Assembly (NCBI RefSeq): GCF_009856825.1
Contig: NZ_WVTD01000004.1
Location: forward strand, 124,001-188,000
Direction: 5' to 3'
Source: Novosphingobium silvae
GTDB lineage: Bacteria; Pseudomonadota; Alphaproteobacteria; Sphingomonadales; Sphingomonadaceae
Length of the DNA stretch: 64,000 nucleotides
In this document: one piece after another, positions 1-7,341 of the stretch
Layout: each line of letters opens with the position of its first letter
How positions within the stretch are numbered: position 1 is the first letter of the stretch
Position numbers and translations under genes: made by a program
Notes under the pieces: model-generated
Databases searched by the model: none
What the model was told of the DNA's origin: nothing
The model's input: the letters and a program-made list of their open reading frames with translations, nothing else

Positions 1-125
1 GCTTCAGTCCGATCGAGGCGGAGGCTTTCTATGCCATGACCAATTCGGTCCCCTTCTCCTCCGCGCGCTGGTTCGGGTCGGGCGAGATGAGCCTGTGGGT
101 GCGCCTGGAGCCGGCAGGCGCCTGA
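1..125 (+). CDS. 3' end of an unidentified gene (partial)
   Basis: An open frame enters from the left edge and stops with TGA at 123-125. The visible 40 residues end in ...EMSLWVRLEPAGA and include FSPIEAEAFYAM. I do not recognise the family. The codon use (strong G/C third positions) and the in-frame run from the edge support a real coding end rather than chance. It converges on the small minus-strand gene that ends at 130, leaving only four bases between the two stops. Function unknown; the rest of the gene lies outside the window. Confidence 0.6.
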   Translation, partial: FSPIEAEAFYAMTNSVPFSSARWFGSGEMSLWVRLEPAGA

Positions 126-129
126 GCGC

Positions 130-378
130 TCAGCCGAACAGCGAGGCGAGCCAGCCGCGCGGCCGCCGGACGGGCGGTGCACCCGATTCGCGCAGCAGGT
201 AATTCGCCAGCACTGCCGCCTGGCTCTTCGTCATCAGCACCGAGGTCTGCTGTGGAGGCTCGCCCTCCTGCCATGTCGGCCGGTCGTAGGTCTGGAGCGT
301 GAGCGCCAGGCGCTCGCCCAGGTCCTTTGCCTGCCAGCCCACGAGTACGCCGGCGCGTGCGCCGCTTTCGTCCTGCAT
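130..378 (-). CDS. small conserved-looking hypothetical protein (82 aa)
   Basis: An 82-residue protein with ATG start, soluble in appearance, with no signal peptide or membrane segment. The centre is acidic and the tail basic, with an Arg-rich stretch (VRRPRGWLASLFG) at the C-terminus. The segment MTKSQAAVLANYLL looks like an amphipathic helix. I cannot assign a family. It is convergent with the truncated gene at the left edge and divergent from rpmH; the 250 bases between it and rpmH hold the rpmH promoter. It could be a lineage-specific protein of sphingomonads. Confidence rests on codon bias and a clean fit between neighbours. Confidence 0.6.
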   Translation of the reverse strand: MQDESGARAGVLVGWQAKDLGERLALTLQTYDRPTWQEGEPPQQTSVLMTKSQAAVLANYLLRESGAPPVRRPRGWLASLFG

Positions 379-515
379 TCACCCATCCACACGCACGAGG
401 TCGAAAAAGGGTGATTCCCGATTGCGCGGCACGGCGCAACTCTGCGAAATGAGGACGCACGCGCATTGCCCCGCTGGAATCAGGGCCCGGCCGGGTCTGG
501 AGCGAGTACTCGGCC

Positions 516-544
516 TTGACTCGGGTGAACCCCTCCAGTATCGG
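516..544 (+). promoter_or_regulatory. candidate sigma-70-type promoter for rpmH
   Basis: TTGACT at 516-521 and TATCGG at 539-544 are separated by exactly 17 bases, about 85 bases before the rpmH start. The -35 box is near consensus; the -10 is weaker. It is the best promoter-like pair in the gap between the divergent small gene and rpmH. Confidence 0.5.
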
Positions 545-571
545 CGCGCAGGAGTTTAGCGGTCGTCCTGT

Positions 572-587
572 AAGGGCGGCCCTTTTT
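572..587 (+). terminator. short hairpin plus T-run in the rpmH leader
   Basis: AAGGG-CGG-CCCTT followed by a run of five T (overlapping the stem end) lies between the candidate promoter and rpmH. The stem is only five base pairs, so it may be a weak attenuator in the rpmH leader or chance. Confidence 0.3.
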
Positions 588-628
588 GTTCAGGTCCTTC
601 GGGGCCAGTTGGAATTTCGAGGACCGAC

Positions 629-763
629 ATGAAGCGCACTTTCCAGCCCAGCCGCCTTGTTCGCGCCCGCCGTCACGGCTTCCGCGCCCGCACGGCGACC
701 GTCGGCGGCCGCAAGGTGCTTCGCGCTCGCCGCGCTCGCGGCCGCAAGAAGCTCTCGGCCTGA
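629..763 (+). CDS. rpmH: 50S ribosomal protein L34
   Basis: A 44-residue, highly basic protein beginning [20 protein letters not shown] and ending GRKKLSA, the near-invariant L34 pattern at its usual length. L34 is a small protein of the large ribosomal subunit. The ATG at 629 follows a purine-rich stretch (CGAGGA). It opens the conserved rpmH-rnpA-yidD-yidC cluster. A strong intrinsic terminator directly after it (812-865) should make rpmH expression higher than that of rnpA. In many bacteria dnaA sits beside rpmH; here dnaA is about 15 kb away, as is usual in alphaproteobacteria. Confidence 0.97.
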   Translation: MKRTFQPSRLVRARRHGFRARTATVGGRKVLRARRARGRKKLSA

Positions 764-811
764 TTCGCCGCTGGCGGCAGGGGCTCGCGCCCTTGCAGGC
801 CAGTCAGCGGG

Positions 812-865
812 CGGCGCCAGCCCATGCTCTCGCCATCGTGCGGGGGCATGGGCTGGCGCCGTTTT
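812..865 (+). terminator. strong intrinsic terminator between rpmH and rnpA
   Basis: A perfect 16-bp inverted repeat (left arm CGGCGCCAGCCCATGC at 812-827, right arm 846-861) with an 18-base loop is followed by TTTTGCTTT. It should end most rpmH transcripts and leave rnpA to read-through or a weak promoter of its own. Confidence 0.85.
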
Positions 866-900
866 GCTTTGGCGCGAATCGCGGGTAAGCATCCGAGCCG

Positions 901-1284
901 ATGGCCGACGCCTATACCATCCTGACCCGCCGGGCGGATTTCCTTGCCGCGAATCGCGGTCTTCGAGTCGCGCGGCCGGGTTTCGTGCTGCTTGCCAACC
1001 GCAACGACGGACAGGGGCGGCGGGCCGGTATCACGGTGACGAAGAAGATCGGCAACGCCGTCGTGCGCAATCGCATGAAGCGGCGCTTCCGGGCGCTCCT
1101 GCGCGAACTCCTGCCGGAGCATGGCCTGGCGGATACCGATCATGTCCTGATCGGCCGCGAAGGGGGGATCGAACGCGATTTCGCCGTCCTGCGCAGCGAA
1201 CTCGTGGCCGCACTCGGCCGTGCCGGCGCGGGCAAGGGCGATGCGCCCCGGCCGCAGAACCGCCGGCGGGGCCCGCGCAAGTGA
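901..1284 (+). CDS. rnpA: ribonuclease P protein component
   Basis: Protein subunit of RNase P, which together with the RNA subunit removes 5' leaders from pre-tRNA. The 127-residue product has the RNR signature in [17 protein letters not shown] (about residues 51-67) and the conserved N-terminal LTRRADFL segment. The C-terminus is a basic tail. Length is typical. The start is ATG at 901 with no obvious Shine-Dalgarno sequence. The stop overlaps the yidD start (GTGA), so the two are translationally coupled. It lies 137 bases after rpmH behind a strong terminator, which fits the low amount of RnpA a cell needs. Confidence 0.96.
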   Translation: MADAYTILTRRADFLAANRGLRVARPGFVLLANRNDGQGRRAGITVTKKIGNAVVRNRMKRRFRALLRELLPEHGLADTDHVLIGREGGIERDFAVLRSELVAALGRAGAGKGDAPRPQNRRRGPRK

Positions 1285-1526
1285 AAAAGGCGCTGGCCTT
1301 CCTCGTCTCCCTTCCGGGCCTGCTGATGATCGGCCTTGCGCGGCTGTGGCAGATCGGCCCTTCGGCCATCATGCCGCCCACCTGCCGGTACAGCCCCTCG
1401 TGTTCGCAATACGCCATCGAGGCGGTGCGCAGGCATGGTGCGATCAAGGGTGGATTGCTGGCGTTCTGGCGTCTATTGCGCTGCAACCCTTGGGGCGGGC
1501 ACGGTCACGATCCGGTCCCGGACTGA
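1281..1526 (+). CDS. yidD: membrane protein insertion efficiency factor YidD
   Basis: An 81-residue member of the YidD (haemolytic-domain, UPF0161) family, a peripheral membrane protein that helps YidC insert inner-membrane proteins. The sequence has an N-terminal hydrophobic/amphipathic stretch, the conserved [15 protein letters not shown] (three Cys in the family pattern) and [17 protein letters not shown]. The GTG start at 1281 overlaps the rnpA stop by four bases and shares the frame that ends at 1526; this matches normal YidD length. It sits between rnpA and yidC as in most proteobacteria. Confidence 0.95.
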   Translation: MKKALAFLVSLPGLLMIGLARLWQIGPSAIMPPTCRYSPSCSQYAIEAVRRHGAIKGGLLAFWRLLRCNPWGGHGHDPVPD

Positions 1527-1594
1527 CGAGACCTTGAAGAAGCCGGTGGCGCGCCGCGCCGCCGCGACCGGAATACGAGCAGGAACAAGCCTTC

Positions 1595-3361
1595 GTGGAA
1601 AACCAGCGCAACATCATCCTAGCGGTCCTGCTGACCGCGCTCGTCCTGTTCGGGTGGGAAGCCGGTGTCGGCTACTTCTACCCGCAAGCCAAGACGCCGA
1701 CGCAGACCGTCGCGGCGGGAGGTGCCGAAAAGGCGACCAGCCCGACCAAGCCGACCCGCGAGGGCGGCCTGCGCGATGCGGCCGACGTGGCGCTGGAGAC
1801 GAAGGACCTCAAGAGCGCGCTGGCATCGGGCGGCCGTGTCGCCATCGCCGCGCCGGGCCTCTCGGGCTCGATCAACCTGACGGGCGCCATCGTCGACGAC
1901 CTCGTGCTCAATCGCCACCGCGAGACGGTGGAGAAGAAGTCGGGCCCTGTGCGCCTGTTCTCCCCGGCGGGCACCCCGGCGCAGCAGTTCGCGCAGGTGG
2001 GCTGGGTGGGCGAGGGCGTCGCCACGCCGACCGCGCAGACTGTCTGGACCGCGCCTGCCGGCGCAAGGCTGACCCCGCAGACCCCGCTGACGCTGACCTG
2101 GTCCAACCCCACCGGCCAGCGCTTCGCGATTACTTACACAATCGACAAGGACTACATGATCTCGGCCGCGCAGACGGTCGAGAACGCGGGCGGTGCGCCG
2201 GTGACGGTCAGGCCCTTCGCGCTCGTCAACCGCACCGACAAGACCGCCAGCCTCGACACGTGGAACGTCCACTCGGGCCCGATCGGCGCCTATGACGGCT
2301 CGGTCAGCTTCGCGACCAACTACGAGGACGTCGCCGAGGCGAAGACCGTGGCCAATGCCGGGCGCACCGACTGGATCGGCTTCACAGACGTCTACTGGAT
2401 GTCGGCGCTCGCCCCGGTAGGCGCCAGCGCCGAAGGCACGTTTCGCTCGCTCGGCAACTCGGTCTTCCGTGCGGACCTGGTCTACGACCAGAAGGTCCTC
2501 CAGCCCCGCCAGCGCATGACGGTGACGACCAAGCTGTTCGCCGGCGCCAAGGAGCACGCCGTCCTCGACGCCTATGAGGCGCAGGGCATCGCCAACTTTG
2601 GCCTCGCGATCGACTGGGGCTGGTTCCGCTGGTTCGAGAAGCCGATCTTCTGGTTGCTGGTGAAGCTGTTCAGCCTGACCAGCAACTTCGGCGTCGCCAT
2701 CATCCTGCTGACCGCGATCGTGCGCGGCATCATGTTCCCGATCGCCCAGCGCGGCTTCGCCTCGATGGCGGCCATGCGCGCCATCCAGCCCAAGATGAAG
2801 GCGATCCAGGAGCGCTACAAGGACGACAAGCCGCGCCAGCAGCAGGAGATCATGGCCCTCTACAAGAGCGAAGGCGTGAACCCGATGGCCGGGTGTTTGC
2901 CGATGTTCCTGCAGATCCCGGTGTTCTTCGCGCTCTACAAGGTGCTGATCCTTGCGATCGAGATGCGCCACCAGCCTTTCGTGCTGTGGATCAAGGACCT
3001 TTCCTCGCCCGATCCGCTGCATATCCTCAACCTGTTCGGGCTGCTGCCGTTCGAGCCGCCCGCGTTCCTGGCGATCGGCCTGCTGGCGCTGCTGCTGGGC
3101 ATCACCATGTTCCTGCAGTTCAAGCTCAACCCCGCGCAGATGGACCCGGCGCAGCAGCAGGTCTTCATGATCATGCCCTGGTTCATGATGTTCGTGATGG
3201 CGCCCTTCGCATCCGGCCTGCTGGTCTACTGGATCACCTCGAACCTGCTGACCATCGCGCAGCAGAAGTACCTCTACAGCCGCCATCCGCAGCTCAAGGC
3301 GCAGGCGGAGAAGGACGCGGCCGACAAGGCGCGCGGTACCGGCAAGGGCGCGAAGGCCTGA
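1595..3361 (+). CDS. yidC: membrane protein insertase YidC
   Basis: YidC/Oxa1-family insertase of 588 residues that inserts and folds inner-membrane proteins alone or with SecYEG. The N-terminal segment NIILAVLLTALVLFGW is the first transmembrane helix. A large periplasmic domain follows (about residues 30-340), then the conserved C-terminal bundle with FEKPIFWLLVKLFSL and NPMAGCLPMFLQIPVFFALY near residues 350-440, and a basic C-tail (KDAADKARGTGKGAKA). GTG start at 1595 is preceded by AGGA. It lies 68 bases after yidD and 3 bases before engB, so it is probably co-transcribed with engB. Confidence 0.97.
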   Translation: MENQRNIILAVLLTALVLFGWEAGVGYFYPQAKTPTQTVAAGGAEKATSPTKPTREGGLRDAADVALETKDLKSALASGGRVAIAAPGLSGSINLTGAIVDDLVLNRHRETVEKKSGPVRLFSPAGTPAQQFAQVGWVGEGVATPTAQTVWTAPAGARLTPQTPLTLTWSNPTGQRFAITYTIDKDYMISAAQTVENAGGAPVTVRPFALVNRTDKTASLDTWNVHSGPIGAYDGSVSFATNYEDVAEAKTVANAGRTDWIGFTDVYWMSALAPVGASAEGTFRSLGNSVFRADLVYDQKVLQPRQRMTVTTKLFAGAKEHAVLDAYEAQGIANFGLAIDWGWFRWFEKPIFWLLVKLFSLTSNFGVAIILLTAIVRGIMFPIAQRGFASMAAMRAIQPKMKAIQERYKDDKPRQQQEIMALYKSEGVNPMAGCLPMFLQIPVFFALYKVLILAIEMRHQPFVLWIKDLSSPDPLHILNLFGLLPFEPPAFLAIGLLALLLGITMFLQFKLNPAQMDPAQQQVFMIMPWFMMFVMAPFASGLLVYWITSNLLTIAQQKYLYSRHPQLKAQAEKDAADKARGTGKGAKA

Positions 3362-3364
3362 TCC

Positions 3365-4009
3365 ATGGACGATGACGCACAGGCCGACCTCGCGGAACGC
3401 GCGCGCAAGCTCTTTTCGGGACCGGTCACGTTCCTGAAGAGCGCGCCTGCGCTCAAGTTCCTGCCCGACCCCGACGTTCCCGAGATCGCGTTCGCAGGCC
3501 GCTCGAACGTGGGCAAGTCCTCGCTGCTGAACGCGCTGGTCGGGCGCAAGGCGATCGCGCGCACCTCGGTGACGCCGGGCCGCACGCAGGAGCTGAACTT
3601 CTTCGACGTGGGCGAGCCGCTGCGCTTTCGCCTCGTCGACATGCCGGGCTACGGCTTCGCCAAGGCGCCGCCCGCCGTGGTGGAGCAGTGGCGCCGCCTG
3701 GTGCGCGATTACCTGCGCGGCCGGGTGGAACTGAAGCGCACGCTGGTGCTGATCGATTCGCGCCACGGCGTGAAGCCGGTGGATGCCGAAATGATGAAGA
3801 TGCTCGACGAGGCGGCCGTAGGCTATCGCCTGGTCCTGACCAAGGCGGACAAGATCAAGGCGAGCGAACTGGATGCGGTCCACGCCGCAACCATCGCCGA
3901 GGCGCGAAAGCACCCTGCGGCGTTCCCGGTGGTCCATGTCACCAGCTCGGAAAAAGGCCTCGGCATCGAGGAACTGCGTGCCGCCGTGCTGGGCGATTCC
4001 GAGCTCTGA
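3365..4009 (+). CDS. engB: ribosome biogenesis GTP-binding protein EngB/YihA
   Basis: A 214-residue TRAFAC GTPase of the EngB/YsxC family, needed for 50S subunit assembly. G1 is GRSNVGKSSLLNAL (about residues 46-59), G2 is represented by TSVTPGRTQ, G3 by DMPGYG, G4 by TKAD and G5 by TSSEK. The order and spacing are those of the family. It begins three bases after the yidC stop. A 218-base gap after it separates the yidC operon from the phosphate-uptake pair. Confidence 0.95.
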   Translation: MDDDAQADLAERARKLFSGPVTFLKSAPALKFLPDPDVPEIAFAGRSNVGKSSLLNALVGRKAIARTSVTPGRTQELNFFDVGEPLRFRLVDMPGYGFAKAPPAVVEQWRRLVRDYLRGRVELKRTLVLIDSRHGVKPVDAEMMKMLDEAAVGYRLVLTKADKIKASELDAVHAATIAEARKHPAAFPVVHVTSSEKGLGIEELRAAVLGDSEL

Positions 4010-4149
4010 TAAAGGCGATCGCGCGCCCGGCCTCGGCCGGACACGCGGCTGCGCCCGGCGGCCGCAACGCCGTTGCTCCGGAACGGGCGAGACCGCTGCA
4101 ACCAAACGGTCACTCCATGCGTAGACACTCGAATCCACCGATTGCTTTT

Positions 4150-4166
4150 GTGACGATTGCGTGACG
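4150..4166 (+). promoter_or_regulatory. candidate PHO-box-like direct repeat upstream of the phosphate genes
   Basis: GTGACG occurs at 4150-4155 and again at 4161-4166, exactly 11 bp apart. Read on the minus strand this gives CCGTCAC-GCAA-TCGTCAC, which shares the GTCA cores and the 7-4-7 layout of PhoB boxes. It lies about 60 bases before the start of the Nudix-DUF47 gene. The orientation is opposite to the usual one and flanking matches are partial, so this is a candidate only. Nothing else distinctive is visible in the 4010-4227 gap. Confidence 0.3.
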
Positions 4167-4227
4167 GCGCCCGCTCCCGTATGGGCCGCGCTTCGCAAGC
4201 GCCAAGGGATGAAGAGGAGTCTCGCCG

Positions 4228-5373
4228 ATGCGCCAGATTGCCGTTCTTCCCTACCGCACGCTGGGCAGCGCCGTCGATGCGCCGATCCAGATCCTGCTCA
4301 TCACATCGCGCAACTCGCGCCGCTGGGTCATCCCCAAGGGCGGGCTGATGAAGGGCATGCCGCCGCACGCCGCCGCCTCGGTCGAGGCCGAGGAAGAGGC
4401 CGGCGTGCTGGGCGCGACATGCCCGGTGCCGCTGGGCTCCTACCGCTATCGCAAGCAGCGGAACTCGGGAGCCTGGGTGTGGGCGGACGTCGATGTCTAT
4501 CCCTTCGCGGTGACCGACGAACTGGTCACGTGGGATGAGCAGCACCAGCGCGAGCGCCGCTGGTTCCCGCTGGCCGAAGCAGCCGACGCGGTGGACGAGG
4601 AAGACTTGCGTGCGCTCATCCGTTCCTTCGGCGCGCGCGAGTTCCGCGCCGCCGCCAGTCCCGCGCGCCTGTTCGGCGCTATGGCCGATACCGTGGCCGA
4701 CAAGACAGGGGTCAATGCCATGTTCGCCTGGTTCCAGAAGCTGCTGCCCGAGCAGGGCAATTTCTTCGACCTCTTCGAGAAGCAGGCCGCCACGCTGGTC
4801 GCCGGTGCGGACGCGCTTGCGCGGTTGGCGCAGGGCGGACCGGGCCGTGCCCAGCACATCCGCGAGATCGCCGAGCGCGAGCACGACGCCGACGACATCA
4901 CCCGCGAAGTGCTCCAGACGGTGCGCCGCAGCTTCCTGACGCCCTTCGACCGCTCGGCGATCACCAGCCTCATCAACACGATGGACGATGCCATCGACGA
5001 GATGCAGCAGACGGCCAACGCCTCGGACCTCTACGAGGTTGTAGAGTTCGAGCCCGAGATGGTCGACATGGCGGCGATCATCGTCGATGCCGCGCGGCTG
5101 ACCGCCGAGGCGATCCCGCTGCTGCGCCGGATCGGCGACAACGGCCATCGCCTGCATGAGTTGACGGAGCGCCTCGTGCGCATGGAAGGCCATGCGGACG
5201 AAATCCACGCCGCCGGGCTCAAGCGCCTGTTCAAGGCCGATTCGAACGGCGAGCGCGGCGATCCGATGCACTTCTTCGTGCGGCAGGAGATGTTCAAGCG
5301 GCTCGAACGCGTGGTGGACCGCTTCGAGGATCTCGCCAACGAGATCGACGGCCTGGTCATCGACCACTCGTAA
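4228..5373 (+). CDS. Nudix hydrolase fused to a DUF47 (PhoU-like) domain
   Basis: A 381-residue two-domain protein. Residues 1-150 are a Nudix domain of the group resembling diphosphoinositol-polyphosphate/Ap4A hydrolases: RRWVIPKGGLMKG then VEAEEEAGV. The Nudix box keeps the metal-binding EEEAG, but the first Glu is Met and the Arg of REUXEE is Val. Residues 165-381 match DUF47 (MFAWFQKLLPEQGNFFDLFE onward), a PhoU-like helical domain found with Pit transporters. The frame is continuous, so a fusion is predicted. An internal ATG at 4720 (Met165) with AGGGG upstream could also give a free DUF47 protein. Pit starts seven bases downstream, so a role in controlling phosphate uptake is likely; the Nudix substrate is unknown. 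Confidence 0.85.
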   Translation: MRQIAVLPYRTLGSAVDAPIQILLITSRNSRRWVIPKGGLMKGMPPHAAASVEAEEEAGVLGATCPVPLGSYRYRKQRNSGAWVWADVDVYPFAVTDELVTWDEQHQRERRWFPLAEAADAVDEEDLRALIRSFGAREFRAAASPARLFGAMADTVADKTGVNAMFAWFQKLLPEQGNFFDLFEKQAATLVAGADALARLAQGGPGRAQHIREIAEREHDADDITREVLQTVRRSFLTPFDRSAITSLINTMDDAIDEMQQTANASDLYEVVEFEPEMVDMAAIIVDAARLTAEAIPLLRRIGDNGHRLHELTERLVRMEGHADEIHAAGLKRLFKADSNGERGDPMHFFVRQEMFKRLERVVDRFEDLANEIDGLVIDHS

Positions 5374-5379
5374 ACGGCC

Positions 5380-6381
5380 ATGGACCACAGTCTTGCCCTG
5401 CCGCTGCTGTTCGGCCTCGTCGCGCTGGCGCTGGCGTTCGACTTCCTGAACGGCCTTCACGACGCTGCCAACGCGATCGCGACGGTGGTGGCGACGCGGC
5501 TGCTCTCCCCGGTGGCGGCAGTGCTGTTCGCGGCCGCCGGCAACTTCGCGGCGTACTTCTTCGTCGGCCTCCATGTCGCCGAGACGGTGGGCAAGGGCAT
5601 CATCCAGGTCGATGCCGTGACGCCGGCGGTGGTGTTCGGCGCGCTGGTGGGCGCGATGTTCTGGAACGTGCTGACCTGGCTGAAAGGCATCCCCTCCAGT
5701 TCCAGCCACGCGCTGATCGGCGGGCTGCTGGGCGCCGGGATCGCGCACGGCGGCGTCGGCGTCGTCGAAAGTTCGGGCACGCTCAAGACCATCGCCGCCA
5801 TCTTCGTCTCGCCCCTCCTGGGTTTCGCGCTGGCCATGCTGCTGATGCTGGCGACGAGCTGGCTGTTCCGGGGTTTCAGCCCGCGCCGTTCGAATACCGT
5901 GTTCAAGACGCTGCACCTCTTCTCCAGCGCCGCCTATTCGATCAGCCACGGCGGCAACGACGCGCAGAAGACCATGGGCATCATCGCGGTGCTGCTCTAT
6001 TCCACCGGGCATATGTCGGGCGGCTTCCACGTGCCGCACTGGGTCGTCCTCTCGTGCTACGTGGCGATTTCGCTCGGCACGCTTTCGGGCGGATGGAAGA
6101 TCATCAAGACGATGGGCTCCAAGCTCACCAAGCTGAACCATCACTCGGGATTTTGCGCCTCGACCGCAGGCTCGGTCGTCGTCTTCGGGGCGAGCGCGCT
6201 GGGCATTCCGGTCTCCACGACGCATGCGATCACCGGTTCGATCGTGGGCACGGGCGCCGCGCGCCGGTCCAGCGCGGTGCGCTGGTCGGTGGCGAGCCGG
6301 GTGATCGTTGCCTGGTTCATCACGATCCCGGCCAGCGCCGCCGTCGGCGCGGCGTTCTACCTGTTGACGCGGGTGTTCTAA
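5380..6381 (+). CDS. pit: inorganic phosphate transporter, Pit family
   Basis: A 333-residue integral membrane protein of the PiT family, which imports metal-phosphate complexes using the proton gradient. Both duplicated signatures are present: DFLNGLHDAANAIATVV near residue 20 and ISHGGNDAQKTMGI near residue 185, together with the GIPVSTTHAITGSI segment. About ten hydrophobic segments are visible. It follows the Nudix-DUF47 gene by six bases, the usual DUF47-pit pairing. Low-affinity Pit systems normally serve phosphate-replete cells. Confidence 0.95.
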   Translation: MDHSLALPLLFGLVALALAFDFLNGLHDAANAIATVVATRLLSPVAAVLFAAAGNFAAYFFVGLHVAETVGKGIIQVDAVTPAVVFGALVGAMFWNVLTWLKGIPSSSSHALIGGLLGAGIAHGGVGVVESSGTLKTIAAIFVSPLLGFALAMLLMLATSWLFRGFSPRRSNTVFKTLHLFSSAAYSISHGGNDAQKTMGIIAVLLYSTGHMSGGFHVPHWVVLSCYVAISLGTLSGGWKIIKTMGSKLTKLNHHSGFCASTAGSVVVFGASALGIPVSTTHAITGSIVGTGAARRSSAVRWSVASRVIVAWFITIPASAAVGAAFYLLTRVF

Positions 6382-6674
6382 GGCCCGCACGGGCTAAGGG
6401 CACGGGTCGGGGCAGGCGGGCGCCGCTCGGTTTCCTACATCCGGAGCCGGCGCTACATTCGCGCAGGTTCTTTCACATCGTCGTCCGGCCCCGCCTTTCC
6501 GCTTCAAGAAAGGTGCCCCGCGCGTATGCACTTCATCAACGAAACCCCGCCCGGCGGAACCGGCGGGGGCGGCGTGCGATTAAATTCCCGTCATTCGCGG
6601 CCGCGCCCAGCCTCGACATGCAGCGCTGCAGCCCCTAGGCCCGAAGTTCAGCCAATCCCGAGGAACACCGCCCC
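6382..6674. other. intergenic gap after pit with one hairpin
   Basis: About 290 bases without a convincing gene. The only structure seen is a 7-bp perfect inverted repeat, CCCCGCC at 6545-6551 and GGCGGGG at 6562-6568, with a 10-base loop and no T-run. It may help end pit transcripts. AGGA at 6661 is the ribosome binding site of the next gene. Confidence 0.4.
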
Positions 6675-7340
6675 GTGAAGCTCATCATCGGCAACAAGAA
6701 CTATTCCAGCTGGTCGCTGCGCGGCTGGCTGGCCTGCCGGCAATCGGGTCTGCAGTTCGACGAGATCACCGTCCCGCTCTTCGGCGAGGACTGGGAGGCG
6801 CTCAAGCGCAATTCCGACGGTCTGGCGCCCAGCCACGGCAAAGTGCCGATCCTGTGGGATGGCGATGCGGTGGTTTGGGACAGTCTCGCCATCGTCGACT
6901 ATCTCGCCGACAAGGTCGGCCGCGACCGCTTCTGGCCCAAGGCCGACGATGCGCGGGCGATGGCGCGCTCGATGGTGGCGGAAATGCATTCGAGCTACCT
7001 GTCGCTGCGCCGCAACTGCCCGATGAACATCCGCACGCGGGTGGAAGGCGTCGCGCTCGACGAGGAGACGAAGGGCGACATCGTGCGCATCCTCACTCTC
7101 TGGGCGGAAGCGCGGGCGCGGTTCGGGAAGGGCGGGCCGTTCCTTTTCGGCACCTTCAGCGCGGCGGACGTGTTCTATGCCCCCGTCGTCAGCCGCTTCC
7201 TCACCTACGGTATCGGAGTGCCCGGGTTTGCGCAGGCCTACATGGAAGCGGTCTGGGAACATGAATGGATGCAGGCCTGGATCAACGCCGCCGAGGCGGA
7301 GGACTGGGTCATCGAACAGTACGAGACCACGGTCACCTGA
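6675..7340 (+). CDS. glutathione S-transferase family protein
   Basis: A 221-residue cytosolic GST-fold protein. The thioredoxin-like N-domain starts MKLIIGNKNYSSWSLRGWLA, whose Ser/Tyr-rich turn is where catalytic Ser or Tyr lies in related enzymes. It has the cis-proline segment KVPIL and the glutathione-contact WDSLAIVDYLADK, with Asp in place of the more usual Glu. The all-helical C-domain occupies about residues 90-215. GTG start at 6675 has AGGA 10 bases upstream. The substrate cannot be told from sequence. The S1/P1 nuclease gene starts directly after it, but a functional link is not obvious. Confidence 0.85.
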   Translation: MKLIIGNKNYSSWSLRGWLACRQSGLQFDEITVPLFGEDWEALKRNSDGLAPSHGKVPILWDGDAVVWDSLAIVDYLADKVGRDRFWPKADDARAMARSMVAEMHSSYLSLRRNCPMNIRTRVEGVALDEETKGDIVRILTLWAEARARFGKGGPFLFGTFSAADVFYAPVVSRFLTYGIGVPGFAQAYMEAVWEHEWMQAWINAAEAEDWVIEQYETTVT

Positions 7341-7341
7341 C

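Noticed and set aside
1619..6390. Very long minus-strand open frames opposite yidC, engB and the phosphate genes
   Set aside because: They are Arg/Ala/His-rich shadows of genes with strong third-position GC, and the plus strand carries well-conserved proteins.
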